Assembly: GCA_020205615.1 (NCBI GenBank)
Contig: CM035171.1
Coordinates: 7,333,399-7,397,398, forward strand
Origin: Panax quinquefolius
Taxonomy: Eukaryota > Streptophyta > Magnoliopsida > Apiales > Araliaceae
Reading direction: 5' to 3'
Length of the DNA stretch: 64,000 bases
Shown: positions 47,964 through 59,900 of the stretch, piece after piece
Position numbering within the stretch: the first letter of the stretch is position 1
Layout: every line of letters starts with the position of its first letter
Translations under genes and position numbers: made by a program
The notes under the pieces: model-generated
The model's input: only the letters and a program-made list of their open reading frames with translations
What the model was told of the DNA's origin: nothing
Database searches by the model: none

Positions 47964-50900
47964 ATGGGCGATGGAGGTGTTGCATGTGTTCCTTCGCAGC
48001 ATATTATGGAGCAATTTTCAATTCCAGAGACGTTTTGCGGAGGCGGTAAAAATGGTAAATTCAATCCCAAGTTGCTCAGACTTACTGAGCGTAACATGAA
48101 GATGAAGTGGAAGAGAGAGGATTCCACAAAGAGAGCAGAGTTCGGGAAGAGTGAATTTGGGTCTTTTGCCAAGTGTAAGAGTAGTGGTAAAGACGTTGAG
48201 AATGGACAAATTAAAGAAGATGTGGAAGAGGGTGAATTGGCCTCATTGAAGTGGTCAGGAGAGGAGGTTGAGAATGGTGAGTTCATCCCAGAAAAGCCAC
48301 GGAAATTGGAAATTAAAAGTGAAATTCAGAGGGGAGAGTCTGTAGTGGAGAAATGGCAGAAAGATGACGTGGAAAAGGGTGAGTTTGTTCCTGGGGGATG
48401 GCTTAAAGGGAACGTGGAGAAGGGAGACCTGAGTTCCGATAGGTACAGAAAGGGGGAGCTTGAGAAGAATGAATCTGGATCTAAGAGAGCTCCAAAAGAT
48501 GAAGTAGAGAAAGGTGAGTTTGTTCTGGAAAGATGGCATAAGAGCGAAGTGGTGAAGGATGATACTGGTTACTTGAAAATGCGTTGGTATGATTCTTCGA
48601 AGGACAAGGTATGGAAATGTGGTCCTGAGTGGACGCCACCTTTTGCCAAGTATTCAGGTGAGAAAGAGTTCATCAAATGTGGAACCCAGCTTATTAGAAG
48701 GTCTTCCAGGTGGGAAACTAACCAGGAAAGGAATCTACGTATCAGTTCAAAAATTGTGGTTGAGGAAGGGTCCTTGAAGAATAGATATAACTACGGTAGG
48801 AGTCATGAAAAAGAATACTCATCAGGAAATAGATTAAAGCGGCATGCTGCTGATTCAGATAGCCGTGACCACAGACATTACGTTGAGTTTGATGATTATA
48901 AAATTCCTAAAAACCGGAGAATTTCTGAAGATGGCAATCACACTGCATACTCTGAACACTATCAATGCTCCTCTGAAGAGAGGTCATATAGAAATTCTTT
49001 CTCATCACGGAATATTTCGTCTAACAGGTACTCATCTAGGCAGTATGAATCTTCTCTGTCATCTAGAGTAGTTTATGACAGGCATAATAGTAGTCCACAT
49101 CATTATGAGCGGTCCCCATGTGAGCGGGCCCGCTGCCATGATCATCGGGATCTGAGTCCAGCCCACCATGATAGATCTCCACATGATCGGAGCCGTTACA
49201 ATGATAATAGAAATCAAAGTCCTAGTTATTCAGAGCCATCACCACAAGATCAAGCTCGGTATCATGATCGAAGGGATAGAACTCCAAACTTCCAGGAGCG
49301 TTCCCCACTTAATCCAGGAAAGTCCAATAATTATAGGGAAACAAATCGAAAATGTGGAACAAATGAGAATCGGCAAAGTCAGTATGGTAGTAAAGTTGAA
49401 GTAAAGGTCAACCAGAAGAATATTGATGAAAGAGATTCACAGTTCTCAGTCAAGGTGTCTGAAGATAGAAGCAATCTGGATGATAGTAATGTACCGAATG
49501 AGAAAATAGTGAACCATCAAGCTCATGATGAAAAGCAGGCCTACAGTCCATGCTCGAGTAGCAAGGAGTCTCCTCAGATCAATGGAAATATTGATGAACT
49601 GCTTTCTATGGAAGAAGACATGGATATATGCGATACACCACCACATGTCCCTGTTTTGGAATATTCAAAAACTGGGAAATGGTTTTACTCGGATCATTTT
49701 GGTGTGGAATGGGGCCCTTCTAGATTGTGTGACCTGAAGATGCTTGTGGAAGAAGGCATTCTTTTTTCGGATCATTTGATTAAGCACTTGGATGGTGACA
49801 GGTGGGTGACTGTTGAAAATGCAGTTTCCCCATTAGTGAGTTCTATTTTCCCGTCCATTATTTTAGACACTGTCACTCAGCTGGTGAGTCCCCCTGAGGC
49901 TCCAGGTAATTTATTGGCAGACATTGGATATGTGGTGCAATCTGGTAATCAGATAGGTGAGGAAATGGTGGCAACTTTCTCAGAGCCAAAGGATGACACT
50001 TCAGCCGAATCAGAGACACTAGCTGATTTTCATCTCGACGAACGAGTTGGAGCTCTGTTGGAGGGTTGTACCATTATTCCTGGCAGGGAACTCGAGACAG
50101 TTGGCGGTAACGCTTTTACAACGATAATTCACCGTTTCTCTAGTTTTCCTGTAATTTGACAATTAGATTTATCATCTTTTTCAACACTTAATTTTGTCTA
50201 TTCTTCATTTCCTTGTAATATTATGGTCTTGCAGAGGTGCTTCAAATGACATTTGAACATGGGGACTTGGAGAGAATAGGAAATTTTGAAGGTACTTTCT
50301 TCAGTTCTTGTTTCTAGAATTACATATAATCATCTATATATATTGAGGATCAGCCATGGTTTCTTTTTATCTGTATGTGGTGATATCTCTTAAAATCTAC
50401 ATATGGGTTATTGACATATTCTAATTGTTGGTTTTTCACATTTGTTTATATTCAATATAGTTGTATACAATACTATATATACATGTATGTATCATCATAT
50501 ATACCCAATACTACATATATATGTATGTATAATCATATATACATATATGATTATATTATATATAACATTATATATATATATATATATATACATATATATT
50601 TTTATATATGTATTTATGTATTGGGAAGGAAGAGCGAGATAGCTTTCTCAATTCTTATATCCGCTTTCTTTTTTTGAGCCTTCCGTTCTTTTGGTTCCAT
50701 GAGATTTTTCTGGGTTCAATAATTCAATTGCACATTTTGTGGATTTTTTGGGCTAGTTTGTGTTAGGGGACATAAAGTAGGGTGAGTTCTTTGGTAGTTT
50801 CCTTGTATAGGGTGAGTTCTTTTGTGGGGGCATAGGTGTGCCTTTTATGACCCCTATGCTTTATACACTGCATGTGCATGAGTTCTCCCGCTTTTTGGCG

Positions 50901-53900
50901 CTTTTAATGAAATTATATACCTATAAAAAGAATATATGTATATATTTTCCGTTAGAATTTAGCACTAGGGCATTGTATGTGATAAACATATCGATTCATG
51001 TGACATTTCCATTTTCTAGTTCAGGACATATATCTATTGTAGTATCGTTCATGGTGTTGCATTCTATTCCAGGCTTTGCTTCTGTGACACGTGGGGTGGG
51101 GTTTATGTTTGGGCCCACCTTAGAACTATAAATTACTCCGTCTGCGAAAGAGAGTCCTACAGCTTTTGTTTACTTCATTCCAAAATACTAAGGTTTGTAT
51201 AAGACACTCTTACACATTTTTTAAAATTTTTTTTATAATGGAACTTTAATGCCTAAAATTTATTATTAAAAACGTTATAATGAGAAATCATGAATAAGTG
51301 TGTCCATTGTCATATGAAACCTTAATATTTGAAAAAACAAACATTAACAAGAAAGTAGGAACCTCTTTTGCTGACGATGGTAATATCACATTTGTATCAA
51401 TTACAGAGATTTATCATCTGCAACATCATTGACATGCAAAGTAAGACAGAACAAGACCCGGATTTTCTTATACTTGACTTCTATACTGGAATCATATATC
51501 TTACTGCTTCCGAAGATAGTATAAGCTCTTTTTTTATTATTTTTATTTTACACGTCCATAAATATATTTCTGGATAGCATGATATATACACACATGCACA
51601 GGTTTCACTTGGCATCAACCTCATATAGAGGAACATTATGATCGAAGTGGAGGAAAATGCTTGCCCAATTACCCTGACTTTGCATTCCAAGAAACTGCTG
51701 AAGCAAGTTCAAGTGCTCCGCCAACAAGTTACCCTGACAATGATAATGTGTTTTTCTTTGGCGACTCTGGTAACTGGTTCTCTGGTACATGGTCATGCAA
51801 GGGTGGAGATTGGAAGAGGAACAATGAAGCTTCCGAAGATAGATCATATAGAAAGAAATATGTTCTCAATGATGGATACCCCCTGTGCCTGATGCCAAAG
51901 TCTGGGTATGAGGACCCTCGGTGGCATCAGAAAGATGAATTGTATAAGCCTTCTAGTAAAAGACTTGACCTCCCACTTTGGGCATTTTCCTTGCCAGATG
52001 AATTGAATGATTCCACTAGTGTCAGTAAAATTAGTCAAAGTAAACCTATTGCTGCTAGGGGAGTAAAGGGAACCATGCTTCCAGTGATTCGAATAAATGC
52101 CTGTGTGGTTAAGGACCATGGTTCCTTTGTATCTGAACCTCGCATAAAAGCTAGAGGAAAGGATAGATATTCTTCGAGGTCTAGTCGGTACTATTCTTCA
52201 ACAACTGACTTAAAGAGACCGTCAGAAGGTGTTTCCAGCATGAAAAACATGCATGAACAAGACTCACAGCGCTGTTGGAAGAGCATCACATCCATTAATA
52301 TACCAAAAGACCGTCTTTGCACAGCTGATGACCTACAGTTACATTTGGGTGACTGGTACTACCTTGATGGTGCTGGGCGTGAACAAGGGCCGTTATTATC
52401 TTCAGAGCTTCTGGACTTGGCAGATCGAGGAATCATCCAGAAGTATAGCAGTGTTTTCAGAAAAGTTGATAAAGTCTGGGTTCCAGTTATCTCAGTTGCA
52501 CAGGCTTCTCGAGCTGCAGGAAAGATCCAATGGGAGAATAATTGTATCTCTAGTGATACTTCTGGAGTGTCTCTCAGAGAATTGAGGCATGATGCATTTG
52601 GAGGAACCATCTCTTCTTGTTCATTTGATAGTTTGCATCCTCAGTTCACTGGTTATACTCGTGCCAGGCTCCATGAATTGATCATGAAGTCGTACAAGAG
52701 TCGGGAATTTGCTGCAGCTATCAATGAGGTTCTAGATCCATGGATCAATGCGCGACAACCAAGGAAAGAGATAGATAAATACACATATAATCCATCTGTT
52801 AATAATAATTTCCAAAGATCAGGTATAGTCAAGTCTTCTGCATTTTTCACATTTTTCCTGATTCTGTATGTAGGAATAGAGGAACACATGTTTCACAGTG
52901 ATGCAATATATCGTCCTTCCATTCACATCTCATATTTGTGGCACATCTCATATTGGTAGTTAATGTCAAGTCAAACCAATTCTACTAATTATTTTCTACA
53001 CCAAGTTCTTACAACACAGCATAATAGCTGTTTTTCTTATCTAGTTCTTCTAATCAGCCATTAGAAGGTTTCTGGTTTAAATTTTAGCAGCCCCACCACC
53101 TACCATTAACTAGATGGATAATCTTTGACATTAATGCACTCTTGAAGCACTTCACCTACTGTATTTTGCACATCATTCAGAAGGTGTTGATGAAAATATT
53201 GGCTAATTGTTTAAGACTAAATTGTTTTGTGCATAGTTTTATAGGTTTTCTATATTTTTACTGTTTAGTCAAGTTCCATTGGAGAACATTTAGAGGGTTG
53301 GTCCTCTCCATTTGTGCCCTATGATTTGCATGACTGTTTTATTTTTCTTGGCCATTTCTGGGTAAAAATACCTAAGGTTATGCATTATTCATGGATACAG
53401 ATCAATTTCGTGCTGGCAAAAGGGCCAGATTTCTGATTGATGGAAGTGAAGAAGGTTATGAAATGGAAGAAGACATACCAACAGCTCAGAATGATGATTA
53501 CCTTTTTGACGATTTATGTGGGGATGCTACATTTTGCAAAGAAGACAAAGCAGGTTCTGAAGTTGATATTGGGTGCTGGGGTCTACTGGATGGCCTTGTA
53601 TTGGCACGAGTTTTTCACTTTCTTAGAGCTGATATAAAATCTCTAGTTTATGCTGCTTTGACTTGTAAGCACTGGAGATCTGTGTCCAAGTTTTTCAAGG
53701 ATATCTGCAGACAGGCTGACTTGTCCTCTGTTGGTACTAATTGTACGGATACTATGATCTGTAGCATATTGGTAAGTCTGGCCTTCATCTTTTTCTTTTT
53801 TGGGTTAGGAGAGTTTGTTTTCGTTATTAGAAATTTGTCGATTTTTCAATCTTGATGTGTAAATTTGCTTGCAGGATGGTTATAACAAAGAAAAAATTAC

Positions 53901-56900
53901 TTCCTTGGTTCTACGTGATTGCACAAACATTACTTCTGGCACACTTGAGGAAGTTTTTCGGTTGCTCCCTTCTATATCATCTGTAGATATTAGAGGTTGC
54001 AGCCAGTTTGAAGATTTGACTTCCAGACTGCCAAATATCAACTGGGTAAATGGCCGTGCTTCACATTCAAGAATGAGGAGTCTCAAACTCATAAGCGAGA
54101 GAACTTCATCAATTTTTAAGACTTCTAATGGTATGGATAGTCATAATGAGGATTCTAGTGGCCTGAGAGACTATTTTGAAAATTTGAGTAAGAGAGATAG
54201 TTCAAATCAGTTATTCTGCAAAAGCTTGTACAAACGTTCAAAACTATTTGATGCAAAGAGAGCATCATCCATCCTATCTAGGGGTGCCCATCTTAGGCGT
54301 TTGGCTATCAAGAAATCAGAAAATGGGTATAAGAGGTTGGAGGAGTTTCTGTCTTTAAGTCTGAAGGGTATCATGAAGGAGAATACTTTCGATTTCTTTC
54401 TGCCTAAGGTACCATAATATGATAATTCCTGCTTTCTACTGTTGGTAAGCAAGATGCGAATATGTCCTTCTAATGTTATTTTGACTGTTCTTGTTCCTGT
54501 TTAACATTCTTCACCAGGTTGCAGAGATTGATTATAGAATGAAGAATGGTTATTATGCTGGTCGTGGTCTGAGCTCTGTCAAAAAAGATATAAGTCGAAT
54601 GTGCAGAGATGCAATAAAGTAAGCTGTGCTTTTTGTGTTTTGTTTTCATGGCTGTTTTGTATGTTAGAATGTTATGGCGGATGGTCAAAACATTATAACT
54701 GGTCAGAGTTGGAGCTTTTGTTGAAAATTGGTAATTGGGTATAAGGGCTAAGGTTTTCAATTTATTGTTGGAACACCTTTGAAGGTGAGGACCCTGCTAA
54801 TAAATTATATCGGCAAGGTGTAGTTTGTTGCTATATTTGCATGTTATTTGGTATGGAAAATTCAGTGTTATCTTCTCATCTAGCTTTCCCCTTCCTGTAT
54901 GTGCATATATTTATTTTTAAGCAATCTGGACCGAAGCAAAAAATGAGTCACAAAATAATTGAAATAAAACGTTTATAAAAAATTCTAAGCAATCTGACTA
55001 CAATCTATTGTATATTATGTCAATACAGTGTGAAAAATCAGGGCGATACCAGAAATATGAATCACATCATTACCTTATTTATTCGGCTTGCTACGAGTTT
55101 GGAATGCAGTCCAAAATCTTCCCATGAGAGAGATGAGATGATGAAGATTTGGAGAGATGAATCACCTCCAGGGTTCTGTTCTGCTTCCTCAAAGTACAAG
55201 AAGGTCAATAAAGTAGCTGAAAGGAAATACATGAATAGGATTAGTGGCTCCTCCTTCATCAATGGTGTGTCAGATTATGAAGATTATGTGTCTGATGGAG
55301 AAATTAAGCGACATTTATCCAAGTTGAATAAAAAATTAATGGACTCGGGAAGTGAAACATCTGATGGGTCGTCTGAAGAAACCGAGACAGATAGTGGGAG
55401 TACTGCCTCAGAAAGTGATTTGGACTTTGAGTCTAAAGGTGGAGCAAAAGAGTCAAGAGGGGATGATTACTTTACTGTAGATGATGGATTAGAGTCTTTT
55501 GCGGACGACCGTGAATGGGGTGCTCGAATGACGAAAGCAAGCCTTGTTCCCCCTGTTACTAGGAGATATGAAGTTATTGATCACTATGTCATTGTAGCAG
55601 ATCAGGAGGAAGTGAAAAGAAAGATGCAGGTCTCCTTACCCGATGATTATGCAGCAAAGCTCGATGCTCAAAAAAATGGCACTGAGGAGTCGGATATGGA
55701 AATTCCTGAAGTCAAAGACTATAAGCCTAGGAAGCATCTTGGAGATGAGGTTTTAGAACAAGAAGTTTATGGCATTGATCCATACACTCATAATCTATTA
55801 CTTGACTCCATGCCAGAGGAATCTGATTGGCCTCTTTTAGATAAGCATGTGTTTATTGAAGATGTACTTCTCCGCACGCTGAATAAGCAAGTCAGAAGTT
55901 TCACAGGAACTGGACACACTCCTATGAAGTATCCTTTGGAACCTGTTATCACAGATATCCTTAAATCTGCCGAGGAAGGCCATGATACACGAACTGTGAG
56001 AGTATGCCAGTTTATGCTGAATGCCATTAGAAATCGACCCGAGGACAATTATGTTTCTTATAGAAAGGTACCATGCATTTATCTTTAATTACGTTACTTA
56101 CTTATCATCATTGTTGTTGGCAAACCTTTTCTTCTGTTATACTGATTCTTTTATTTTGCATTTGTATTATGATATGCTTGATCAGGGGCTTGGTGTTGTA
56201 TGCAATAAAGAAGGTGGCTTTGGCGAGGATGATTTTGTTGTGGAGTTTTTGGGAGAGGTGTGGATGCCAAAGGATAATCCTGATATCCCTTTTCTGTATT
56301 TAAAGTACTAAAGCAAGCTTATATGTCAGATTTGATTCCTAAAGGTCTTAATACTTGAACTTTATTTTTATTTGATCCCCTTCTTTTCTGTTGAAGACAG
56401 GTTTATCCTGCTTGGAAATGGTTTGAGAAGCAAGACGGGATTCGCTCATTACAGAAAAATAGTAAAGATCCAGCACCGGAGTTCTACAATATTTACCTTG
56501 AGAGGCCAAAGGTATCCTTAATTTACTTGAAACTTTCCTTTACTCACTGTTTTAGAAAAAAAATTCTCTTGATCATGCATTCTTATGTGGCAGGGTGATG
56601 CTGATGGTTATGATTTAGTAGTTGTTGATGCAATGCACAAGGCAAATTATGCAAGTCGATCTGTCATTAATCGTAGACCTAATTGTGAAGCAAAGTAAGT
56701 TTCTCCATCCTCGACCTCGAAAATATATACTCCTGTGCTCATTTTTTGAAATTATCCTCTTATTACTTCTCTCGAAGATATATGGTAATTATCCTCGGCC
56801 ACGTTAGCTTGCAATTACTATAATACATGACAGGTGCAGAGGTGCTACATATTAGACTTGTGTTTTGCTATTATGCTCAATTGCTAGTCTTTTGTGTCTT

Positions 56901-59900
56901 ATTTTGGGGGTTCTAGACTGAGATTAATGCTCAACTTTTTACAGATAACCATGTATCTTTGGCTTTCTTGCAAGATAGGATCTTTTTTCTATTGCTTCTT
57001 TATGGTCCTCTGCCCTGGGTGCCTATAGGGGTATCTCTGAGTTTGATTTTTGTAGAGTTTGGAGAGCTGTCTCTGAATGTATTTATTTTATTTCCACTGG
57101 TTATAGAGTTTGGCTTTGTGCTCAACTTTTTACACACAACTATTTATCTTTCTCTTTCTTGCATCTTTTATCTATTGCTTCTTAATGGATCTCTGTTGTG
57201 GATGCGTATAGGGGTATTTCTTTGTTTATCTTTGTAGAGATTGGAGAGTTGTCCTCTTTTGAATAAATTTATAGAGGTTGTGGATTCCTTGTCCAACCCC
57301 CCCCCCCCCCCCCATGCTTGTATTATCTGTTTTCATTTAATAAAGTTTTTCTATCTTAAAAAAATATACAGTTGTCATGATCTACTGTTTACTTTGTACA
57401 CCAGTAATTTTGATGGATTGAAACTGTAACAGGTGTTTATTACATCATTTGCCTATACAATTGTTGTACACTTAATCTGAAGATTTCTTCATAGCATAGC
57501 ATTATATTATTTATCAGTTATTTTGATGGTTTAAGGTTAACTGTCACTATCATTCTTTTTATTTTTATTGTGTAACTTATCATATCAGCATATTGTCAGT
57601 CTTAGGGTGAAACTTCTTTCAGTGAAAAATTACCTTTTATTAACTTCTATATTCGTAGGAAAAAGAAAAATTTAAGTTCATAATTTGGAAGAGTATTTTG
57701 TTGTATCAGTAATGAGTAATCTTCTACCACACATTCTTCAATTCACCGTTTGCGGACAATTTTTTTAAAAGTAAATTTACTTTTGACTACTGGTGGGATG
57801 TCCATGATGCACATGATATGCTAAGCACAAGATACTTTTAGTGGTTTTAACTTCTTCCCAATATGGTTTGTGGCCTTTAAAATTCAAATCTAAGACTTGT
57901 TCTCCTGGTGCCATGTGCGTCTTGACAAAGATTTTACAGCAATACTATATCAAGTTACATTAATCTTGCTAGTTCCATTTCATAGTAGAATAATTGTTGG
58001 ACATTGCCCCACCAAAGACAAGTGGAGAAGTCATGTTTGGCAGGTTAGCCTTGTGCAAGGAAGATCAGTTTTTACACTTATAAAAAGCTGTTCTATGAAG
58101 ACTTGAAGGTGCCAAAAGAATAAAAGACTTCAAATAAAAATGGGTTGTTTGAAGACACTGTTGTGAAGGATCATAAACAAGTACATGGCTTTGATAAACT
58201 AAATACTAGAAAGAACATTTTTTTAGTGTTGAGGCTGCTCAAGTCGATTTCGGTCTTTTTTAATAATAAGATCGTTGAATTGTCCCCATAACGAGTTTTC
58301 CTCCCCTTTCTGGTCGCATATTGTCCGAGTTATATTACTTCTCAAGTTTAGTTTCTGATTATTGTTTTTGCTCTCACATGAGTGAAATACGTTTGACTGA
58401 TTGCAAGGATTAGTTTGTCTTACTAATACCATATTTACAAGCGTTTCCACGATTGCAGAGTAACTGCTGTTGATGGTCAATACCAGATAGGAATATATAC
58501 TGTACGCCCTATTGGACATGGCGAAGAAGTGACGTTTGATTATAACTCTGTTACTGAGGCGAGTGACCTTAGTCTATCTAACCATTTTCGGACAATATCA
58601 TTTCAATAGGCTGTAGTTTTTGACATTGATATATCTTGATAATGCTACAGAGTAAAGAAGAATACGAAGCATCTGTTTGCCTCTGTGGCAGCCAAGTTTG
58701 TCGTGGAAGCTATTTGAATCTTACAGGTGAAGGAGCTTTTCAGAAGGTACAGACTGAATGTAGTGATCTTATATTTAACATCTGAGTGGGGTTTTTAGTT
58801 GCTGGTTTATTTTCTTAAATGGAAAAAAATTGAAAAGTGGTAAAGTTGGGGCAGTTTTGAGAAGTTAAGACTTCCGCATGCATGGCATAAAGGCTTGCTT
58901 GATTACCCTTCTTTGTTACTAATGCTTATCTTATCTAGTATTTTGTCATAGTCCTAGTGCACCTAATTGAACTTGTCCCCTTTTGAGTTGTATCACTACT
59001 TCTTCTTTTTACTTGACTGTAATGTCCACCAGGTACTAAAAGAATGCCATGGAATTCTGGATCGTCATCAGTTGATGTTAGAGGCTTGTGAATTGAATTC
59101 AGTTTCTGAGGACGATTACATTGACTTGGGTAGGGCTGGACTTGGAAGTTGTTTGCTTGGTGGCTTGCCTGATTGGCTGATAGCATATTCTGCTCGTCTG
59201 GTATATATCTTTGTTCTGTCTACTTTTGAGAGTTACAGGATTGAATATTATACAGGGTCTTTTTCTGACACTACAGCATTTTTGTTGAAGGTGAGATTTA
59301 TCAATTCTGAAAGGGTTAAGCTTCCGAAGGAGATTTTAAGGCATAATTTGGATGAGAAGAGGAAATATTTTGCAGAGATTTGCTTCGATGTTGAGAAGAG
59401 TGATGCTGAAGTGCAGGTGAGTATGGTTATATGCAACCTCTCTTTTTTTCTCTCTCTTACTTGTTGCATGTTGTAGATTAACACGCATTGTTCTCTTGGT
59501 AATTCCAAGCGTATGCATGTTATTATGGGTTTAATCATTTTATACTTTTTCTTCTTGAATATGACAGGCTGAGGGTGTCTACAACCAACGACTTCAGAAT
59601 TTGGCTCTTACTCTGGACAAGGTAGTTGCATTTTCAAAAAGAACTTATCTTCTGTCTTCTCTTCTTTTCTTTTATAGATGAGGTTCACTATCCTAGAAAA
59701 CATTCATATTCTGAATCTGGTTGCTGAAGCACATTGCTTCTCAACTCATTGTCATGTTTTGACTAACTATAGCCTCCTATCAGTATTACTTGTTTCCAAA
59801 AGGAAAAAGGAGGGGGGGGATGTAACATCATAACATGAACTAGAAACTTTAGATATTTTCTTGAGTTTGAATCTAAATTGAAATTCTTTTAATAGATTCT

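Noticed and set aside
47777..48286. Minus-strand open frame of 169 codons over the ATXR3 start
   Set aside because: It is antisense to a conserved first exon, rich in Ser/Phe as expected from the opposite strand, and resembles no known protein.
50411..50677. Open frames rich in Tyr and Ile in ATXR3 intron 2
   Set aside because: They are read from an AT microsatellite inside a clear GT-AG intron.
51133..51330. Possible Stowaway-type MITE (ATTACTCCGTC near 51133)
   Set aside because: No matching inverted end or TA duplication could be found on the other side.
56021..56311. Alternative exon reading through intron 7 (open frame 56021-56311)
   Set aside because: Intron 7 has standard ends and removing it joins conserved SYRK to GLGVV; the read-through frame encodes a non-conserved stretch.
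57897..58106. Possible small gene in ATXR3 intron 10
   Set aside because: A short open frame with no domain or start context; it is consistent with chance.
58451..58462. Suspected one-base insertion at the exon 11 acceptor
   Set aside because: Recounting showed exon 10 ends in AA before GTAAGT, so AA joins A of exon 11 to make Lys and the frame is correct.
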